DNA of 64,000 nt from Halobacillus halophilus DSM 2266 (GTDB lineage Bacteria; Bacillota; Bacilli; Bacillales; Halobacillaceae): NCBI RefSeq assembly GCF_000284515.1, contig NC_017668.1, forward strand, positions 124,001-188,000. Reading direction: 5' to 3'. Each line of letters opens with the position of its first letter. The stretch's first letter is position 1. The notes beneath the pieces are model-generated. The model worked only from the letters and a program-made list of their open reading frames with translations, was not told where the DNA came from and searched no databases. Positions 7,299 to 20,787 of the stretch are shown piece by piece. Made by a program: the position numbers and the translations under genes.

Positions 7299-10200
7299 TT
7301 GACAGGTCAACTAGTTCAGTATGGACGACACCGCCAGCGCAGAAGTTATGCTCGTATCAGTGAAGTTTTAGAGTTACCTAACTTAATTGAAATTCAGACG
7401 GCTTCCTACCAATGGTTCCTGGAAGAAGGTTTGAAAGAAATGTTCAAGGACATTTCTCCAATTGAAGATTTCACAGGTAACTTATCATTAGAGTTTGTAG
7501 ACTACAGCCTTGGCGAACCAAAGTATCCAGTGGATGAGTCAAAAGATCGCGATGTAACATATAATGCACCGCTTCGTGTGAAAGTTCGTCTCTTAAACAA
7601 TGAGACAGGAGAAGTGAAAGAGCAAGAAGTGTTTATGGGAGATTTCCCTCTCATGACAGACACCGGTACCTTTATCATTAATGGTGCTGAGCGCGTTATC
7701 GTTTCGCAGCTTGTTCGTTCTCCGAGTGTATATTACAACAAAAAGATTGATAAAAACGGTAAGAGAGGTTACACGGCTACTGTTATTCCAAACCGTGGTG
7801 CGTGGCTTGAGTTCGAAACCGATGCGAAGGATGTAGCACATGTCCGTATCGATCGTACTCGTAAATTACCAATCACCGTACTGCTACGTGCTTTAGGATT
7901 CGGAACAGACCAGGAGATTATTGATCTTATTGGTGAGAACGAATACTTGAAGAACACGCTTGAGAAAGATAATACAGAGAACAGTGAGAAAGCATTGCTT
8001 GAAATCTATGAGCGTCTGCGCCCTGGCGAGCCGCCAACAGTAGAAAATGCTAAGAGTTTACTTGTTTCTCGTTTCTTTGATCCGAAGCGCTATGATCTAG
8101 CTCGCGTCGGACGTTATAAAATGAATAAAAAGCTTCATATAAAAGATCGATTGTTTAATCAAACGCTTGCTGAAACGTTAGTAGACGAAGAAACAGGCGA
8201 AGTACTGGCAGAAAAAGGCGATAAAATTGATCGTCGTCTGCTCAATAAATTGATTCCACATTTCGATAATGAAGAAACTACCCTTAGTGAAAGATCTCTT
8301 GATCCAGCTGAGGGAGTACTTGAAGAACCGATGCGTGTACAATCGGTGAAAATTGTAGACCCGACAGATCCAGAAGGAGAACGTTCCATTAATGTGATCG
8401 GGAATGCAAACATCGACCGTGATGTAAAAAATATTACACCGGCAGATATCATTTCTTCTATCAGTTATTTCTTTAACTTGCTGCATAATGTGGGTGGAAC
8501 AGATGACATTGACCACTTAGGTAACCGTCGTCTTCGTTCCGTAGGTGAACTTTTGCAGAACCAGTTCCGTATTGGTCTATCCCGTATGGAGCGCGTAGTA
8601 CGTGAACGTATGTCGATCCAGGACACTTCATCTATTACTCCGCAGCAGTTAATTAATATACGTCCAGTGATTGCTTCAATTAAAGAGTTCTTTGGCAGCT
8701 CTCAGTTATCTCAGTTCATGGACCAGACTAACCCGCTAGCGGAATTAACACACAAACGTCGTCTTTCTGCTCTAGGACCAGGTGGTTTAACACGTGAGCG
8801 TGCAGGATTTGAAGTCCGTGACGTACACTACTCCCACTACGGACGTATGTGTCCAATCGAAACTCCTGAGGGACCAAACATCGGTCTGATCAACTCCTTA
8901 TCTTCTTATGCGAAGGTAAATGAATTTGGGTTTATCGAAACACCTTATCGTCGAGTGGATCCAGATACAAACAAAGTAACTTCTCAATTTGATTATCTGA
9001 CAGCCGATGAGGAAGATAATTACGTTGTTGCCCAGGCCAACGCTAAACTCGAAGAAGACGGTTCCTTCACGGATCCTGAAGTTATCGCTCGTTTCCGTGG
9101 TGAAAACACGGTAGTAGGCCGTGATCGCTTAGATTATATGGACGTATCACCGAAGCAGGTAGTATCTGCGGCAACCGCTTGTATTCCATTCTTGGAAAAC
9201 GATGACTCTAACCGTTCTCTAATGGGTGCAAATATGCAGCGTCAGGCTGTACCATTGCTTCAGCCGGATGCTCCACTTGTAGGTACTGGAATGGAATATG
9301 TATCAGGTAAAGACTCAGGTGCAGCTGTTATCTGCCGCAATGAAGGTATCGTTGAGCGTGTAGAAGCAAAAGAAGTGTTCATACGCCGCATATCTGAAGT
9401 AGATGGCAAAGAAGTAGAAGGCGATCTTGATCGTTACCGTCTTCAGAAATTCATCCGTTCCAACCAGGGAAGCTGTTATAACCAGCGTCCGATTGTTTCC
9501 AAAGGCGATCGTGTAACGAAAGGGGAAATCCTTGCTGATGGACCTTCCATGGATATGGGAGAGTTAGCACTTGGACAAAACCCACTGGTTGCATTCATGA
9601 CATGGGATGGTTACAACTATGAGGACGCCATCATCATGAGTGAGCGTCTGGTAAAAGATGACGTGTACACTTCTATTCATATTGAAGAATATGAATCAGA
9701 AGCCCGCGATACGAAACTTGGGCCAGAAGAGATTACAAGAGACATTCCTAACGTAGGTGAAGATGCTCTTCGTGACTTGGATGAACGTGGAATTATCCGT
9801 GTAGGAGCTGAGGTTAGCGATGGAGACCTTCTTGTAGGTAAAGTTACTCCTAAAGGGGTTACGGAATTATCTGCTGAAGAACGTCTGCTCCATGCTATCT
9901 TTGGTGAAAAAGCCCGTGAAGTCCGCGACACTTCTCTTCGTGTACCTCACGGTGCAGGCGGAATTGTGCTTGATGTTAAAATCTTCAATCGTGAAGACGG
10001 AGATGAACTTCCGCCAGGAGTCAACCAGCTGATTCGCGTGTACATCGTTCAGAAGCGTAAGATATCTGAAGGTGACAAAATGGCTGGTCGTCACGGAAAC
10101 AAAGGTGTTATCTCTAAGATTCTTCCAGAAGAAGATATGCCATTCTTACCAGATGGAACTCCAGTAGATGTCATGTTAAACCCGCTTGGTGTACCATCTC

Positions 10201-10826
10201 GTATGAATATTGGACAAGTACTTGAGCTTCACTTAGGTATGGCTGCCCGTCTCCTTGGAGAAAGAGTAGCAACTCCGGTATTTGATGGTGCCCGAGAAGA
10301 GGATGTTTGGGAGACGCTTCAGGAAGCTGGTATGTCCCGTGATGCGAAGACCATTCTGTATGATGGACGCACAGGGGAACCGTTTGATAACCGTGTATCT
10401 GTTGGTGTTATGTATATGATTAAACTGGCACACATGGTTGACGACAAGCTGCACGCCCGTTCCACTGGACCTTACTCTCTTGTAACCCAGCAGCCATTGG
10501 GCGGTAAAGCTCAATTTGGTGGTCAGCGTTTCGGTGAGATGGAGGTATGGGCACTAGAAGCATATGGTGCCGCCTATACTCTTCAAGAAATTCTGACAGT
10601 CAAGTCAGATGACGTAGTCGGTCGTGTGAAAACGTATGAAGCGATTGTTAAAGGTGATAACGTTCCAGAACCAGGCGTACCTGAATCCTTTAAAGTTCTA
10701 ATTAAAGAGCTTCAAAGTTTAGGTATGGATGTGAAAATTCTTTCTGGTGATGAACAAGAAATAGAAATGCGGGATATCGAAGAAGAGCAAACGAAAGAAT
10801 CCGAGAATTTAAACCTAGACGATTAA
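7299..10826 (+). CDS. rpoB: RNA polymerase beta subunit
   Basis: This 1175-residue protein is a full-length beta subunit. The start is TTG 7299 (protein [19 protein letters not shown]), with AGGGGTG 6 bases upstream; the in-frame GTG 7290 lies inside that site. The rifampicin pocket is wild type by inspection: Gln472, Asp475, His485 and Ser490 in [20 protein letters not shown] and what follows. The conserved active-centre segment [11 protein letters not shown] is present. The acidic C-terminal tail is about 20 residues shorter than in B. subtilis. It forms the catalytic core with RpoC and RpoA. Confidence 0.98.
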   Translation: MTGQLVQYGRHRQRRSYARISEVLELPNLIEIQTASYQWFLEEGLKEMFKDISPIEDFTGNLSLEFVDYSLGEPKYPVDESKDRDVTYNAPLRVKVRLLNNETGEVKEQEVFMGDFPLMTDTGTFIINGAERVIVSQLVRSPSVYYNKKIDKNGKRGYTATVIPNRGAWLEFETDAKDVAHVRIDRTRKLPITVLLRALGFGTDQEIIDLIGENEYLKNTLEKDNTENSEKALLEIYERLRPGEPPTVENAKSLLVSRFFDPKRYDLARVGRYKMNKKLHIKDRLFNQTLAETLVDEETGEVLAEKGDKIDRRLLNKLIPHFDNEETTLSERSLDPAEGVLEEPMRVQSVKIVDPTDPEGERSINVIGNANIDRDVKNITPADIISSISYFFNLLHNVGGTDDIDHLGNRRLRSVGELLQNQFRIGLSRMERVVRERMSIQDTSSITPQQLINIRPVIASIKEFFGSSQLSQFMDQTNPLAELTHKRRLSALGPGGLTRERAGFEVRDVHYSHYGRMCPIETPEGPNIGLINSLSSYAKVNEFGFIETPYRRVDPDTNKVTSQFDYLTADEEDNYVVAQANAKLEEDGSFTDPEVIARFRGENTVVGRDRLDYMDVSPKQVVSAATACIPFLENDDSNRSLMGANMQRQAVPLLQPDAPLVGTGMEYVSGKDSGAAVICRNEGIVERVEAKEVFIRRISEVDGKEVEGDLDRYRLQKFIRSNQGSCYNQRPIVSKGDRVTKGEILADGPSMDMGELALGQNPLVAFMTWDGYNYEDAIIMSERLVKDDVYTSIHIEEYESEARDTKLGPEEITRDIPNVGEDALRDLDERGIIRVGAEVSDGDLLVGKVTPKGVTELSAEERLLHAIFGEKAREVRDTSLRVPHGAGGIVLDVKIFNREDGDELPPGVNQLIRVYIVQKRKISEGDKMAGRHGNKGVISKILPEEDMPFLPDGTPVDVMLNPLGVPSRMNIGQVLELHLGMAARLLGERVATPVFDGAREEDVWETLQEAGMSRDAKTILYDGRTGEPFDNRVSVGVMYMIKLAHMVDDKLHARSTGPYSLVTQQPLGGKAQFGGQRFGEMEVWALEAYGAAYTLQEILTVKSDDVVGRVKTYEAIVKGDNVPEPGVPESFKVLIKELQSLGMDVKILSGDEQEIEMRDIEEEQTKESENLNLDD

Positions 10827-10900
10827 TAGACGTATTGTTCCAGACACCCGTGTTCTAAAGTTTAGGGTAAAACCCGGATACTGAAAGGGAGGTAGGCCCC

Positions 10901-13900
10901 TTGCTAGATGTAAACAACTTTGAGTATATGAAAATTGGTTTGGCTTCACCTGATAAAATCAGATCTTGGTCTTACGGTGAGGTCAAGAAGCCAGAAACAA
11001 TCAATTATCGTACGCTAAAACCCGAAAAAGACGGGTTATTCTGCGAAAGAATCTTCGGTCCGCAAAAAGACTGGGAGTGCCACTGTGGTAAATACAAGCG
11101 TGTCCGCTATAAAGGCGTCGTTTGTGACCGTTGTGGTGTAGAAGTAACAAAAGCCAAAGTACGTCGTGAGCGGATGGGGCACTTGGAATTAGCTGCCCCA
11201 GTCTCCCACATTTGGTACTTTAAAGGTATTCCAAGCCGTATGGGTCTTGTACTTGATATGTCCCCGCGTGCTTTGGAAGAAGTCATTTACTTTGCTGCTT
11301 ATATCGTAACGGACCCAGGCGAAACAGCCCTTGAGAGAAAGCAGCTGCTTTCTGAAAAGGAATATCGTTCATACCGTGAAAAATTCGGGCAGGGATTCCA
11401 GGCAGCAATGGGTGCTGAAGCTATCCGTAAACTTCTTTTTGATATCGATCTTGAAGGAGAAGTAGAAACTCTGAAAGAGGAATTAAAAACAGCTCAGGGT
11501 CAACGACGTACTCGTGCTATTAAACGTTTGGAAGTACTGGAATCTTTCCGTCATTCAGGAAACGATCCTTCATGGATGATTCTTGATGTACTGCCTGTCA
11601 TTCCACCAGAGATTCGTCCTATGGTTCAATTGGATGGAGGACGTTTCGCAACTTCTGACTTGAACGACTTATATCGTCGAGTAATTAACCGTAACAACCG
11701 TCTTAAACGCCTGTTAGATTTGGGGGCACCGACGATTATCGTCCAGAACGAGAAGCGTATGCTTCAAGAAGCTGTAGATGCTCTTATTGATAACGGACGC
11801 CGTGGACGTCCAGTTACTGGGCCTGGTAACCGTCCGCTTAAATCCCTTTCTCACATGCTGAAAGGTAAGCAAGGTCGTTTCCGTCAAAACTTGCTCGGTA
11901 AACGTGTCGACTATTCCGGTCGTTCGGTTATCGTTGTAGGTCCATCCTTGAAGATGTATCAGTGCGGACTTCCAAAAGAAATGGCGCTTGAATTGTTCAA
12001 GCCTTTCGTTATGAAAGAGCTCGTTTCCCGCGGACTTGCACACAACATTAAATCAGCTAAGCGTAAAATTGAGCGCGTTCACCATGAAGTGTGGGATGTT
12101 CTTGAAGATGTTATTAAAGAACACCCGGTGTTATTAAACCGTGCACCAACACTTCACCGCTTAGGTATCCAGGCGTTCGAACCTACCCTGGTAGAAGGCC
12201 GTGCCATTCGTCTTCACCCGTTGGTATGTACAGCTTATAATGCTGACTTTGACGGTGACCAAATGGCGGTTCACGTGCCGTTGTCTTCCGAGGCCCAGGC
12301 AGAAGCTCGGATCCTAATGCTGGCTGCTCAAAACATTCTTAACCCTAAGGATGGTAAGCCGGTCGTTACACCATCACAGGATATGGTGCTAGGTAACTAC
12401 TACCTGACGCTTGAACGTGAAGGATCTGTTGGAGAAGGAATGTTCTTCAAAGATCTCAATGAAGCGTTAATGGCTTATCAGAATGGGTATGCGCACCTTC
12501 ATACACGGGTTGCCGTTCAGGCAAGCTCTTTAGGAAATGAAACCTTTACTGAAGAGCAGAATCAGCAGCTGCTTCTTACTACAGTTGGTAAGTTGATCTT
12601 TAATGAAATGCTGCCTAATTCCTTCCCGTATATGAATGAGCCAACCCAAGAGAACCTTGAAGTAAAAACACCGGATCAATACTTTGTTCCTAAAGGTACA
12701 GATATTCGTCAAGAAATATCGAACCGTGAAGAAGTATCTCCATTCAAGAAAGGGATCCTGGGTGACATTATTGCAGAAGTATTTAAACGCTTCTCTATCA
12801 GTGAAACATCCAAGATGCTGGACAGAATGAAAGATCTCGGCTTTGCTTATTCCACTAAAGCAGGTATTACGGTTGGTGTATCTGACGTAGTAGTACTTCC
12901 AGAGAAACAAGAAATTCTGGAAGAAGCTCAAGGCAAAGTTGATAAAGTTCTTAAACAGTTTCGTCGTGGTTTAATTACCGACGAAGAACGCTATGACCGA
13001 GTAATTGAAATCTGGTCCGGGGCTAAAGATGATATTCAAAACCGTTTGATGAGTTCCTTGAACCCGCGTAACCCTATATTCATGATGAGTGATTCAGGAG
13101 CACGTGGTAACGCGTCCAACTTTACTCAGCTCGCTGGTATGCGTGGTCTTATGGCCAACCCGGCTGGACGTATTATTGAACTTCCAATCAAATCAAGCTT
13201 CCGTGAAGGCTTAACAGTACTTGAGTACTTTATTTCCACACACGGTGCCCGTAAAGGTCTTGCAGATACAGCACTGAAAACAGCGGACTCCGGTTACCTG
13301 ACTCGTCGACTTGTCGATGTAGCTCAAGACGTAATCGTCCGTGAAGATGATTGTGGTACAGACCGTGGATTACCAGTAAGTGCAATTACGGAAGGTTCAG
13401 AGGTAATAGAACCGCTAATTGATCGTCTGATTGGCCGTACGGCATTCCAAACAGTAAAACACCCGGAAACTGGTGAAGTACTGGCGAGTCGTAACGAAGT
13501 TATTTCTGAAGATGGTGCTAAACAAATCGTAGACTCCGGTATTGAAAGCATTGTTATCCGCTCTGCCTTCACTTGTAATACTAAACACGGCGTATGTAAG
13601 AAGTGCTACGGCCGTAACCTGGCAACAGGTGACGAAGTCGAAGTTGGCGAAGCAGTTGGAATCATTGCCGCTCAGTCTATCGGTGAGCCTGGTACACAGC
13701 TTACAATGCGTACCTTCCACACTGGCGGTGTTGCCGGAGATGACATCACTCAAGGTCTTCCACGTATCCAGGAGATTGTGGAAGCACGTAACCCTAAAGG
13801 TCAAGCCGTGATTACAGAAATCGACGGAACCGTACAGGAAGTTAACGAAGTGAAAGAAAAACAAGAGATCGTGGTTCAAGGGGCTGTAGAGAGCCGCTCT

Positions 13901-14509
13901 TATACGGCTCCGTATGGCGCTCGTATGAAAGTTACTGTAGGAGATGCTGTGTCCGCAGGAAGTCCTCTTACAGAAGGTTCCATCGATCCAAAAGAACTGT
14001 TGAATATCCAGGGGCTTGACGGAGTTCAGCAATATCTTCTTAAAGAAGTACAGAAAGTATATCGTATGCAAGGTGTTGAAATCTCTGACAAGCACGTTGA
14101 AGTAATGGTCCGCCAGATGCTTCGTAAAGTTCGAGTACTTGATGCTGGAGACACCGATGTACTTCCTGGATCACTTCTTGAGATCCACCAATTTAAAGAA
14201 GCGAACCAGAAAGCTCTTGTGGAAGGCGGACAGCCTGCAGTGGGTCGTCCGGTCATTCTTGGTATTACCAAAGCATCGCTTGAAACAGACAGCTTCCTGT
14301 CTGCGGCATCCTTCCAGGAAACAACTCGTGTCCTGACTGATGCAGCGATTAAAGGTAAGAGAGATGAACTTCTAGGATTGAAAGAGAACGTTATTATCGG
14401 TAAGCTTGTACCAGCTGGTACTGGTATGACACGCTACCGTAAGATTCAGGCTCAGTCTGAAGGAGCACCTGAACAACAGGCCCAGCCAGAAGAAGTCACT
14501 CATTCTTAA
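10901..14509 (+). CDS. rpoC: RNA polymerase beta' subunit
   Basis: This 1202-residue protein starts at TTG 10901 behind AAAGGGAGG. The N-terminal zinc site is [20 protein letters not shown]. The catalytic magnesium triad is NADFDGDQM (Asp449, Asp451, Asp453). A second zinc site uses CGTDRG and [13 protein letters not shown], followed by the trigger-loop region ([16 protein letters not shown]). It lies 74 bases after rpoB and shares its transcript. The C terminus is a Gln/Glu-rich extension. Confidence 0.98.
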   Translation: MLDVNNFEYMKIGLASPDKIRSWSYGEVKKPETINYRTLKPEKDGLFCERIFGPQKDWECHCGKYKRVRYKGVVCDRCGVEVTKAKVRRERMGHLELAAPVSHIWYFKGIPSRMGLVLDMSPRALEEVIYFAAYIVTDPGETALERKQLLSEKEYRSYREKFGQGFQAAMGAEAIRKLLFDIDLEGEVETLKEELKTAQGQRRTRAIKRLEVLESFRHSGNDPSWMILDVLPVIPPEIRPMVQLDGGRFATSDLNDLYRRVINRNNRLKRLLDLGAPTIIVQNEKRMLQEAVDALIDNGRRGRPVTGPGNRPLKSLSHMLKGKQGRFRQNLLGKRVDYSGRSVIVVGPSLKMYQCGLPKEMALELFKPFVMKELVSRGLAHNIKSAKRKIERVHHEVWDVLEDVIKEHPVLLNRAPTLHRLGIQAFEPTLVEGRAIRLHPLVCTAYNADFDGDQMAVHVPLSSEAQAEARILMLAAQNILNPKDGKPVVTPSQDMVLGNYYLTLEREGSVGEGMFFKDLNEALMAYQNGYAHLHTRVAVQASSLGNETFTEEQNQQLLLTTVGKLIFNEMLPNSFPYMNEPTQENLEVKTPDQYFVPKGTDIRQEISNREEVSPFKKGILGDIIAEVFKRFSISETSKMLDRMKDLGFAYSTKAGITVGVSDVVVLPEKQEILEEAQGKVDKVLKQFRRGLITDEERYDRVIEIWSGAKDDIQNRLMSSLNPRNPIFMMSDSGARGNASNFTQLAGMRGLMANPAGRIIELPIKSSFREGLTVLEYFISTHGARKGLADTALKTADSGYLTRRLVDVAQDVIVREDDCGTDRGLPVSAITEGSEVIEPLIDRLIGRTAFQTVKHPETGEVLASRNEVISEDGAKQIVDSGIESIVIRSAFTCNTKHGVCKKCYGRNLATGDEVEVGEAVGIIAAQSIGEPGTQLTMRTFHTGGVAGDDITQGLPRIQEIVEARNPKGQAVITEIDGTVQEVNEVKEKQEIVVQGAVESRSYTAPYGARMKVTVGDAVSAGSPLTEGSIDPKELLNIQGLDGVQQYLLKEVQKVYRMQGVEISDKHVEVMVRQMLRKVRVLDAGDTDVLPGSLLEIHQFKEANQKALVEGGQPAVGRPVILGITKASLETDSFLSAASFQETTRVLTDAAIKGKRDELLGLKENVIIGKLVPAGTGMTRYRKIQAQSEGAPEQQAQPEEVTHS

Positions 14510-14552
14510 AAAGAGTAGATAGATGTTAACAAAGGGTAAAATTAATGGAAGC

Positions 14553-14598
14553 ACAAAAAAAACTACCCGAAATGCAGTTGACATGCATTTTGGGTAGT
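14553..14598 (-). terminator. Leftward intrinsic terminator at the rpoC 3' end
   Basis: Arms 14562-14576 and 14584-14598 form a 15-bp stem with one G-U pair and a 7-base loop. On the minus strand the stem is followed by eight Ts (the A-run at 14555-14562). The plus strand has no T-run, so it faces leftward and would stop antisense transcription entering rpoC. Confidence 0.65.
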
Positions 14599-14606
14599 GA
14601 TAATAT
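14578..14606 (+). promoter_or_regulatory. sigma-A-type promoter for rplGB (str operon)
   Basis: TTGACA (14578-14583) and TAATAT (14601-14606) have a 17-base spacer. The -35 box occupies the loop of the leftward terminator hairpin and the spacer forms its right arm. An alternative -10, TATAAT (14604-14609), would need a 20-base spacer. Confidence 0.7.
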
Positions 14607-14653
14607 AATCAAGGTGCTTCCGTTTATCCTTGTTACTTTGGAGGATATGCAAG

Positions 14654-14905
14654 ATGTCTTATGAAAAAGTAGCACAGGCTAAATCAGAAATAGTGATTGG
14701 AACAAAACAAACACTTAAAGCCATGAAAAATGGTGAAGTGATCGAAGTCATAACGGCTGACGATGCTGATCAGACGATGACATTGAAAGTAGTACGGCTA
14801 GCCAGGGATCTAAAAATTCCGCATACCCGTGTTTCTTCCATGAAGGAACTGGGAAATGCATGTGGTATTGATGTCGGAGCTGCTACAGTGGCGATAAAGC
14901 AATAA
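14654..14905 (+). CDS. rplGB: L7Ae-family ribosomal protein (YbxF)
   Basis: This 83-residue protein of the L7Ae/L30e family binds kink-turn RNA. It shows [16 protein letters not shown] near the N terminus and [19 protein letters not shown] at the C terminus. B. subtilis YbxF occupies the same position between rpoC and rpsL. Start ATG 14654 with GGAGGAT upstream fits homologs; a longer reading from 14630 adds unrelated residues. It probably belongs to the str operon transcript. Its exact ribosomal role is not settled. Confidence 0.88.
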   Translation: MSYEKVAQAKSEIVIGTKQTLKAMKNGEVIEVITADDADQTMTLKVVRLARDLKIPHTRVSSMKELGNACGIDVGAATVAIKQ

Positions 14906-15002
14906 AGTTTTGGCGGTAAATCGCGAAAGCTTTGTTTTTTGCCTTTTTATGAACCACCTGGATGTGTGGTATTAAGAAATGTTAAGAAGGGAGGATACAA
15001 AA

Positions 15003-15416
15003 ATGCCAACTATTAATCAATTGGTACGTAAAGGACGCGAAAGCAAAACGAAACAAACAAACGCTCCAGCCTTGAACAAAGGCTTTAACAGCTATAAAAA
15101 ACGTATGACGGATCAGTCTTCTCCACAAAAACGTGGTGTTTGTACACGTGTCGGTACGATGACACCTAAAAAACCGAACTCCGCATTGCGTAAATATGCA
15201 CGTGTTCGTTTGACCAACCAGCTAGAGGTTAACGCCTATATCCCTGGTATCGGCCACAACCTGCAAGAGCACAGTGTTGTTCTTATCCGCGGTGGTAAGG
15301 TTAAAGACTTGCCGGGTGTTCGTTACCACGTTGTACGTGGTGCCCTAGACACAGCAAGTGTTGAAGGCCGCAGACAAGGTCGTTCTAAATACGGTACGAA
15401 GAAACCTAAAAAATAA
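15003..15416 (+). CDS. rpsL: 30S ribosomal protein S12
   Basis: This 137-residue protein is part of the decoding centre. The streptomycin-related loops are wild type: [13 protein letters not shown] and [19 protein letters not shown] includes the Asp that often carries beta-methylthiolation. ATG 15003 follows GGGAGGAT; the ORF can be read from 14979 but homologs start MPTINQL. It leads rpsL-rpsG-fusA-tuf. The stop codon lies inside a perfect palindrome (15414-15437). Confidence 0.97.
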   Translation: MPTINQLVRKGRESKTKQTNAPALNKGFNSYKKRMTDQSSPQKRGVCTRVGTMTPKKPNSALRKYARVRLTNQLEVNAYIPGIGHNLQEHSVVLIRGGKVKDLPGVRYHVVRGALDTASVEGRRQGRSKYGTKKPKK

Positions 15417-15437
15417 TCGATATCGAGATATCGATTA
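15414..15437 (+). repeat. Perfect palindrome between rpsL and rpsG
   Basis: TAATCGATATC, GA, GATATCGATTA: two 11-base arms around a 2-base centre. It begins with the rpsL stop codon. As RNA the loop must open by several bases. There is no T-run, so it is more likely a processing or stability stem, or a protein site, than a terminator. Confidence 0.6.
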
Positions 15438-15468
15438 ACTATTAAAAATATGGAAGGGAGGGGAACAT

Positions 15469-15939
15469 ATGCCACGTAAAGGTCCAGTAGCTAAACGTGA
15501 TGTGTTACCAGATCCGATGTACAACTCTAAGCTTGTCACTCGTTTGATCAACCAGATTATGGTTGACGGTCAACGCGGGAAGGCACAAAAGATTCTTTAT
15601 AAATCTTTCGAATTAGTTCAAGAGCGCAGCGGCAATGACGCTATGGAAATCTTCGATCAGGCTATGAAAAACGTAATGCCTGTATTGGAAGTACGCGCTC
15701 GTCGTGTTGGTGGTTCCAACTACCAAGTACCTGTAGAAGTTCGCCCTGAACGTCGTCAGGCACTAGGATTGCGTTTCATTGTTAACTATGCGCGTCTTCG
15801 CGGAGAAAAAACAATGGAAGAGCGTCTTGCTAACGAAATTCTAGATGCAGGTAATAACACAGGTGCAGCAGTTAAGCGCCGTGAAGAAATGCACAAGATG
15901 GCGGAAGCTAACAAAGCATTCGCTCACTATCGTTGGTAA
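15469..15939 (+). CDS. rpsG: 30S ribosomal protein S7
   Basis: This 156-residue protein is the usual length. It nucleates assembly of the 16S 3' domain and lines the E site. Conserved segments are [20 protein letters not shown] and [21 protein letters not shown] 15469 follows GGAAGGGAGGGG. In E. coli, S7 represses its own mRNA in the rpsL-rpsG gap. A palindrome lies in that gap here, but I cannot tell whether it is related. Confidence 0.97.
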   Translation: MPRKGPVAKRDVLPDPMYNSKLVTRLINQIMVDGQRGKAQKILYKSFELVQERSGNDAMEIFDQAMKNVMPVLEVRARRVGGSNYQVPVEVRPERRQALGLRFIVNYARLRGEKTMEERLANEILDAGNNTGAAVKRREEMHKMAEANKAFAHYRW

Positions 15940-15981
15940 TCATCAAACAAATAACCTTACAATTGGAAAGGAGAAAGAATC

Positions 15982-18060
15982 ATGCCTAGAGAGTTCTCCT
16001 TGGAAAGAACACGTAATATCGGTGTAATGGCTCACATTGATGCTGGTAAAACAACAGCCACCGAGCGTATTCTTTTCTACACAGGACGTATCCACAAGAT
16101 TGGTGAAACTCACGAAGGAGCTTCCCAAATGGACTGGATGGAGCAGGAACAGGAGCGCGGAATTACCATTACTTCCGCAGCGACCACTGCTCAATGGAGA
16201 GATCACCGTATTAACATCATTGACACACCAGGACACGTAGACTTCACAGTTGAGGTTGAACGTTCCCTGCGTGTACTTGATGGTTCTGTAGCTGTACTAG
16301 ATGCTCAGTCTGGTGTTGAACCACAGACGGAAACAGTATGGCGTCAAGCGACAACTTACGGTGTACCCCGTATTGTGTTCGTAAACAAGATGGATAAAGT
16401 AGGGGCAGATTTCATCTACTCCCTTGGTACTCTGCAAGAGCGCCTTGGAGCTAATGCGGCTGCCGTACAACTTCCAATAGGAGCAGAAGATGAATTCGAA
16501 GGAATCATCGACTTGATTACTATGGAAGCTTACTATTACATGGATGACTTGGGTACTCGTGCAGAATCACGCCCGATTCCAGATGAATACAAAGAGCAAG
16601 CTGAAGAGTACCGCACAAAACTTCTTGAAGCTGTAGCGGAACTTGATGAAGACTTGATGATGCAATACCTTGAAGGGGAAGAAATCTCGAATGAGCAGCT
16701 TAAAGCTGCCGTTCGTACAGCTACTCTAAGCGTTGATTTCTATCCTGTCTTCTGTGGTTCTGCTTTCAAAAACAAAGGTGTTCAGCTATTGATTGATGGA
16801 GTAATTGATTACCTTCCATCTCCACTGGATGTACCTCCAATTGAAGGTCATGTTCCGCAGACAGATGAGCCTGTTGTTCGTAAAGCTGACGACAACGCTC
16901 CGTTCTCTGCGCTGGCTTTTAAAGTCGCGACAGACCCTTATGTAGGTAAACTAACATTCTTCCGCGTATATTCTGGTAAGCTTAACGCTGGTTCATACGT
17001 GAAGAACTCCACGAAAGATAAGCGTGAACGTGTAGGTCGTATCCTGCAAATGCACGCCAACTCTCGTGAAGAGATCTCAACAGTTTATGCCGGTGATATC
17101 GCTGGTGCTGTTGGACTTAAAGATACGGGTACAGGCGACACTCTATGTGATGAAAAGAGTCTTGTTATTCTTGAATCTATGGAATTCCCTGAGCCGGTTA
17201 TCTCTGTAGCTATCGAACCGAAATCCAAAGCCGACCAAGATAAAATGGCAATTGCCCTTGGTAAGCTTGCGGAAGAGGATCCGACTTTCCAAACTGAAAC
17301 AAACGTGGAAACTGGTCAAACGATTATTGCTGGTATGGGTGAGCTTCACCTTGACATTATCGTGGACCGTCTCCGCCGTGAGTTTAAAGTTGAAGCGAAT
17401 ATCGGTGCTCCACAGGTTGCTTACCGTGAGACATTCCGTGCTAGCGCTCAAGTTGAAGGTAAATTCGTACGCCAGTCCGGTGGCCGTGGACAATTCGGTC
17501 ACGTATGGGTTGAATTCGAACCTAACGATGAAGGTGCTGGATTTGAATTCGTAAACAAGATCGTTGGTGGTGTAGTACCGCGTGAATACATCCCATCCGT
17601 AGAACAGGGAATCAAAGAATCCTTGGATAACGGAGTATTAGCCGGTTACCCAATGGTCGACATCAAAGCCACTCTATATGATGGCTCATACCACGATGTT
17701 GACTCCAATGAAATGGCCTTTAAGGTTGCCGCATCAATGGCTCTTAAAGAAGCTAAAAACAAATGTAAACCAGTTCTTCTTGAACCAATGATGAAAGTTG
17801 AAGTAGTCATTCCGGAAGAATACATGGGCGATATCATGGGTGACGTAACTTCACGTCGTGGACGTGTAGAAGGTATGGAAACTCGTGGTAACGCACAGGT
17901 TGTTAAAGCATTTGTACCACTATCCGAAATGTTTGGTTATGCGACATCGCTTCGCTCCAACACACAAGGACGTGGAACTTACACGATGCACTTTGACCAC
18001 TACGAAGAAGTGCCGAAGAGCATCTCAGAAGAAATCATCAAGAAAAATTCTGGTGAGTAA
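15982..18060 (+). CDS. fusA: Elongation factor G
   Basis: This 692-residue translocase GTPase has G1 AHIDAGKTT (residues 17-25), switch [11 protein letters not shown] and NKMDK, followed by domains II-V. Domain IV, which enters the A site, starts near the [15 protein letters not shown] segment. It drives tRNA-mRNA translocation and, with RRF, ribosome recycling. AAAGGAG precedes ATG 15982. It is 42 bases after rpsG and belongs to the str operon. Confidence 0.98.
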   Translation: MPREFSLERTRNIGVMAHIDAGKTTATERILFYTGRIHKIGETHEGASQMDWMEQEQERGITITSAATTAQWRDHRINIIDTPGHVDFTVEVERSLRVLDGSVAVLDAQSGVEPQTETVWRQATTYGVPRIVFVNKMDKVGADFIYSLGTLQERLGANAAAVQLPIGAEDEFEGIIDLITMEAYYYMDDLGTRAESRPIPDEYKEQAEEYRTKLLEAVAELDEDLMMQYLEGEEISNEQLKAAVRTATLSVDFYPVFCGSAFKNKGVQLLIDGVIDYLPSPLDVPPIEGHVPQTDEPVVRKADDNAPFSALAFKVATDPYVGKLTFFRVYSGKLNAGSYVKNSTKDKRERVGRILQMHANSREEISTVYAGDIAGAVGLKDTGTGDTLCDEKSLVILESMEFPEPVISVAIEPKSKADQDKMAIALGKLAEEDPTFQTETNVETGQTIIAGMGELHLDIIVDRLRREFKVEANIGAPQVAYRETFRASAQVEGKFVRQSGGRGQFGHVWVEFEPNDEGAGFEFVNKIVGGVVPREYIPSVEQGIKESLDNGVLAGYPMVDIKATLYDGSYHDVDSNEMAFKVAASMALKEAKNKCKPVLLEPMMKVEVVIPEEYMGDIMGDVTSRRGRVEGMETRGNAQVVKAFVPLSEMFGYATSLRSNTQGRGTYTMHFDHYEEVPKSISEEIIKKNSGE

Positions 18061-18069
18061 TTGATTTTT

Positions 18070-18098
18070 TTGACGAGTTGAAGTATAACTTGTAATGT
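18070..18098 (+). promoter_or_regulatory. Possible promoter before tuf
   Basis: TTGACG (18070-18075) is followed by AT-rich -10 candidates: TGTAAT (18091-18096) or TAATGT (18093-18098). Neither combines ideal spacing with an ideal sequence. It would allow extra EF-Tu synthesis apart from the str operon. Confidence 0.35.
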
Positions 18099-18100
18099 AA

Positions 18101-18135
18101 GCTTAGGAGCGTGGTTTAGATGCTCGCTCCTGAGC
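18101..18135 (+). other. Hairpin in the tuf leader
   Basis: GCTTAGGAGCG (18101-18111) pairs with CGCTCCTGAGC (18125-18135), 11 bp with one G-U pair. No T-run follows, so it may stabilise or process the fusA-tuf mRNA. Confidence 0.5.
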
Positions 18136-18193
18136 TTCATATAAATATTTCAATTTAAATATATCGCTACTTAATTAAAGGAGGAAATATACT

Positions 18194-19384
<1,191 letters not shown>

Positions 19385-19400
19385 TTGCTGAATAATTGAG

Positions 19401-19434
19401 TGAGCAGCAGCTGAAAAGCTGCTGCTCATTTTTT
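19401..19434 (+). terminator. Strong terminator after tuf
   Basis: TGAGCAGCAGCT (19401-19412), loop GAAA, AGCTGCTGCTCA (19417-19428), then six Ts. It is a perfect 12-bp stem with a stable tetraloop. Confidence 0.92.
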
Positions 19435-19563
19435 GTGGGAAAATGGTTGAAATAAGGGTTTTCTTTTGTTGTAATGGAAGATGGAAATTTTGGAGCGAAA
19501 TATAATCTTCATCGCAATAAGTTCAGTTTGTTTTATAAGCAGCACCTAATAATAGAGAAACCC

Positions 19564-19592
19564 TTGAATTTGATCTGAAAGGTTAGTATAAT
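19564..19592 (+). promoter_or_regulatory. S10 operon promoter P1
   Basis: TTGAAT (19564-19569), 17 bases, TATAAT (19587-19592). It is the upstream member of a tandem pair before rpsJ. Confidence 0.6.
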
Positions 19593-19630
19593 GATTTAGG
19601 TGTTCATATATAAAAATTATGGATTTATCC

Positions 19631-19659
19631 TTGCATTGACCGGATTTCTTCTATATAAT
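19631..19659 (+). promoter_or_regulatory. S10 operon promoter P2 and leader
   Basis: TTGCAT (19631-19636), 17 bases, TATAAT (19654-19659). The leader that follows (to 19792) contains GTTGACACACCCGGCCCCTT and GAGTCAAGTTTTTTCGCGGAG, which resemble sequence found before rpsJ in other Bacillaceae. No gene is seen between 19435 and 19792. Confidence 0.65.
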
Positions 19660-19687
19660 GAGTAATGTTGGTCATAAAAGGCGATGA

Positions 19688-20101
<414 letters not shown>

Positions 20102-20132
20102 ATAAAACTGAACTATATAGGAGGTGTAACGG

Positions 20133-20765
20133 ATGACGAAAGGAATCTTAGGACGCAAAGTCGGCATGACTCAAATCTTTTCTGAAGACGGTGAGTTAAT
20201 TCCAGTAACAGTTGTACAAGCTGAGCCAAACGTTGTTCTTCAAAAGAAAACAACAGGAAATGACGGCTATGAAGCAATCCAACTTGGTTTTGCTGATGAA
20301 AAATCAAATCGTTTGAAAAAAGCAGCTAAAGGTCATGCTGAAAAAGCAAACACAACACCTAAGCGCTACGTTCGTGAATTCCGTAATGCAAACCTTGATG
20401 ACTACGAACTTGGTCAAGAGGTTAAGGTGGATATTTTCGAAGCTGGTGATGTGATTGATGTTACAGGAACTTCAAAAGGTAAAGGATTTCAGGGTGCAAT
20501 TAAGCGCCATAACCAATCTACTGGACCTATGACACACGGTTCCCGCTATCACCGTCGTCCAGGTACAATGGGTCCAATTGATCCAAACCACGTACTAAAA
20601 GGCAAAAAATTGCCAGGACAAATGGGTAGCGAAACAGTAACCCTTCAAAACCTTGAGGTAGTTAGAGTTGACGCTGAACGTAACTTGCTGCTTATCAAAG
20701 GTAATGTACCAGGTGCGAAAAAATCGTACGTTAAAGTCTCAAGTGCAATCAAGGCTAGCAAATAA
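20133..20765 (+). CDS. rplC: 50S ribosomal protein L3
   Basis: This 210-residue early-assembly protein begins [21 protein letters not shown] long central loop ([20 protein letters not shown], about residues 112-131) reaches towards the peptidyl transferase centre, where changes in other bacteria affect linezolid and tiamulin response. AGGAGGTG precedes ATG 20133. It lies 31 bases after rpsJ. Confidence 0.97.
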   Translation: MTKGILGRKVGMTQIFSEDGELIPVTVVQAEPNVVLQKKTTGNDGYEAIQLGFADEKSNRLKKAAKGHAEKANTTPKRYVREFRNANLDDYELGQEVKVDIFEAGDVIDVTGTSKGKGFQGAIKRHNQSTGPMTHGSRYHRRPGTMGPIDPNHVLKGKKLPGQMGSETVTLQNLEVVRVDAERNLLLIKGNVPGAKKSYVKVSSAIKASK

Positions 20766-20787
20766 TTAACGGAAGGGAGGATATGTC

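Noticed and set aside
13415-14095. 226-codon minus-strand frame in rpoC
   Set aside because: It is a shadow of the rpoC frame with biased codons, and no family is recognised.
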